Notes under the pieces: model-generated
Databases searched by the model: none
Told to the model about the DNA's origin: nothing
The model's input: only the letters and a program-made list of their open reading frames with translations
Translations under genes and position numbers: made by a program
Shown: positions 21,964 to 23,787 of the stretch, piece by piece
Position numbering within the stretch: position 1 is the stretch's first letter
Layout: the number at the start of each line of letters is the position of its first letter
NCBI GenBank assembly: GCA_964526565.1
Contig: CAZGMC010000065.1
Span: forward strand, 1 to 23,787
Source: CAZGMC01 sp964526565
GTDB taxonomy: Bacteria; Pseudomonadota; Alphaproteobacteria; DSM-16000; Inquilinaceae
Direction of reading: 5' to 3'
DNA length: 23,787 nt

Positions 21964-22378
21964 ATGCCCAGGTCCGCGCGAGGCCCCGGCCGCACCGGTT
22001 CGGAGGTCGCCGACAAGCTGAAAGCGACCAGCCTGCGGGATATGATTCCCGCGGGGGTGTTGCCGCCGCCCGATATCCTCAAGGAACTTGAAGCACTCCA
22101 ACCGGGCGTGACCGACCGGCTGCTTACGCTGATGGAGCTGGAGATGCGCCTCGTCTGGCGGCGCCAGACGTTCATGTTTGTCGAGGTGATCGTCGCCAAG
22201 ATCCTTGGTCTCGTCGGGCTGGGCCTGGTCATCCTTCCGGGCTATATGCTGGGCATGAACGACAAGACCGAGGCGGCGGTGGCGGTCTTCTGCGTGACGG
22301 CTGTTGCGGTGATCGCCGGTTACGTCGGCAAGCTCTCCATGCGCTGGGACCGCGCCGACGAAGGACAGACGCAACCGA

Positions 22379-22386
<8 letters not shown>
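21964..22386 (+). CDS. DUF2335-like small membrane protein
   Basis: A 140-residue protein with a cytoplasmic N-terminal region and two predicted membrane helices (about 73-98 and 103-125) in the C-terminal half. Residues 31-59 read GVLPPPDILKELEALQPG followed by VTDRLLTLMEL. This fits the 'LPPPEIL..YE...PG..DRIL.MAE' motif of DUF2335 predicted membrane proteins, as I remember that family; the helix pair placement fits as well. Function of the family is unknown. ATG 21964 has GGGGG about 8 nt upstream. Its last 8 nt overlap the yejF start codon, so the downstream ATPase is probably translated in its wake. Family assignment is by motif recall only. Confidence 0.75.

Positions 22387-23787
<1,401 letters not shown>

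Overview
The window is a very GC-rich (about 70% by eye), densely coded stretch of a bacterial chromosome. The gene content points to an alphaproteobacterium close to the Rhodospirillales: a DraT/DraG pair of the Rhodospirillum/Azospirillum type, an aa3 cytochrome oxidase, a membrane-anchored CycM-like cytochrome c, kdsB overlapping pheA, hisN, a periplasmic-type PHB depolymerase and a YejABEF peptide importer. Taxonomy is inferred from these families only.

Layout. 1-1951, minus strand: coxB then coxA (coxA runs off the left edge). 1952-2540: a 589-bp divergent intergenic region. 2541-5066, plus: one large protein with two FHA domains, an ABC ATPase and an ABCG-type membrane domain. 5106-5303, minus: a small coiled-coil protein with a TTG start. 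5504-6385, plus: a fluoroacetate/haloacetate dehalogenase-type hydrolase. 6419-9476, minus: draT-draG (4-nt overlap), then a secreted or periplasmic PHB depolymerase. 9755-9982, plus: a glycine-zipper lipoprotein. 10121-12396, minus: kdsB-pheA (4-nt overlap) followed by two paralogous small lipoproteins. 12574-14055, plus: a cytochrome c with a 320-residue acidic low-complexity tail. 14139-14948, plus: hisN. 14985-23787, plus: yejA1, yejA2, yejB, yejE, two small genes of which the second looks like a DUF2335 membrane protein, and yejF (cut by the right edge).

How the genes fit together. CoxB/CoxA and the anchored cytochrome c are parts of aerobic respiration, the cytochrome plausibly feeding the oxidase. 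DraT/DraG switch nitrogenase reductase off and on by ADP-ribosylation, so the organism probably fixes nitrogen although no nif gene is in view. The yej block is an ABC importer for oligopeptides with two binding proteins, two permeases and a double-ATPase subunit.

The most notable things are the cytochrome c tail, the two-gene insertion inside the yej operon with an 8-nt overlap into yejF, and a striking number of short perfect or near-perfect tandem duplications (10-55 bp units). These lie in intergenic DNA, at stop codons, inside a signal peptide and at both edges of a 100-N assembly gap. No tRNA, rRNA, CRISPR array or insertion sequence was recognised.
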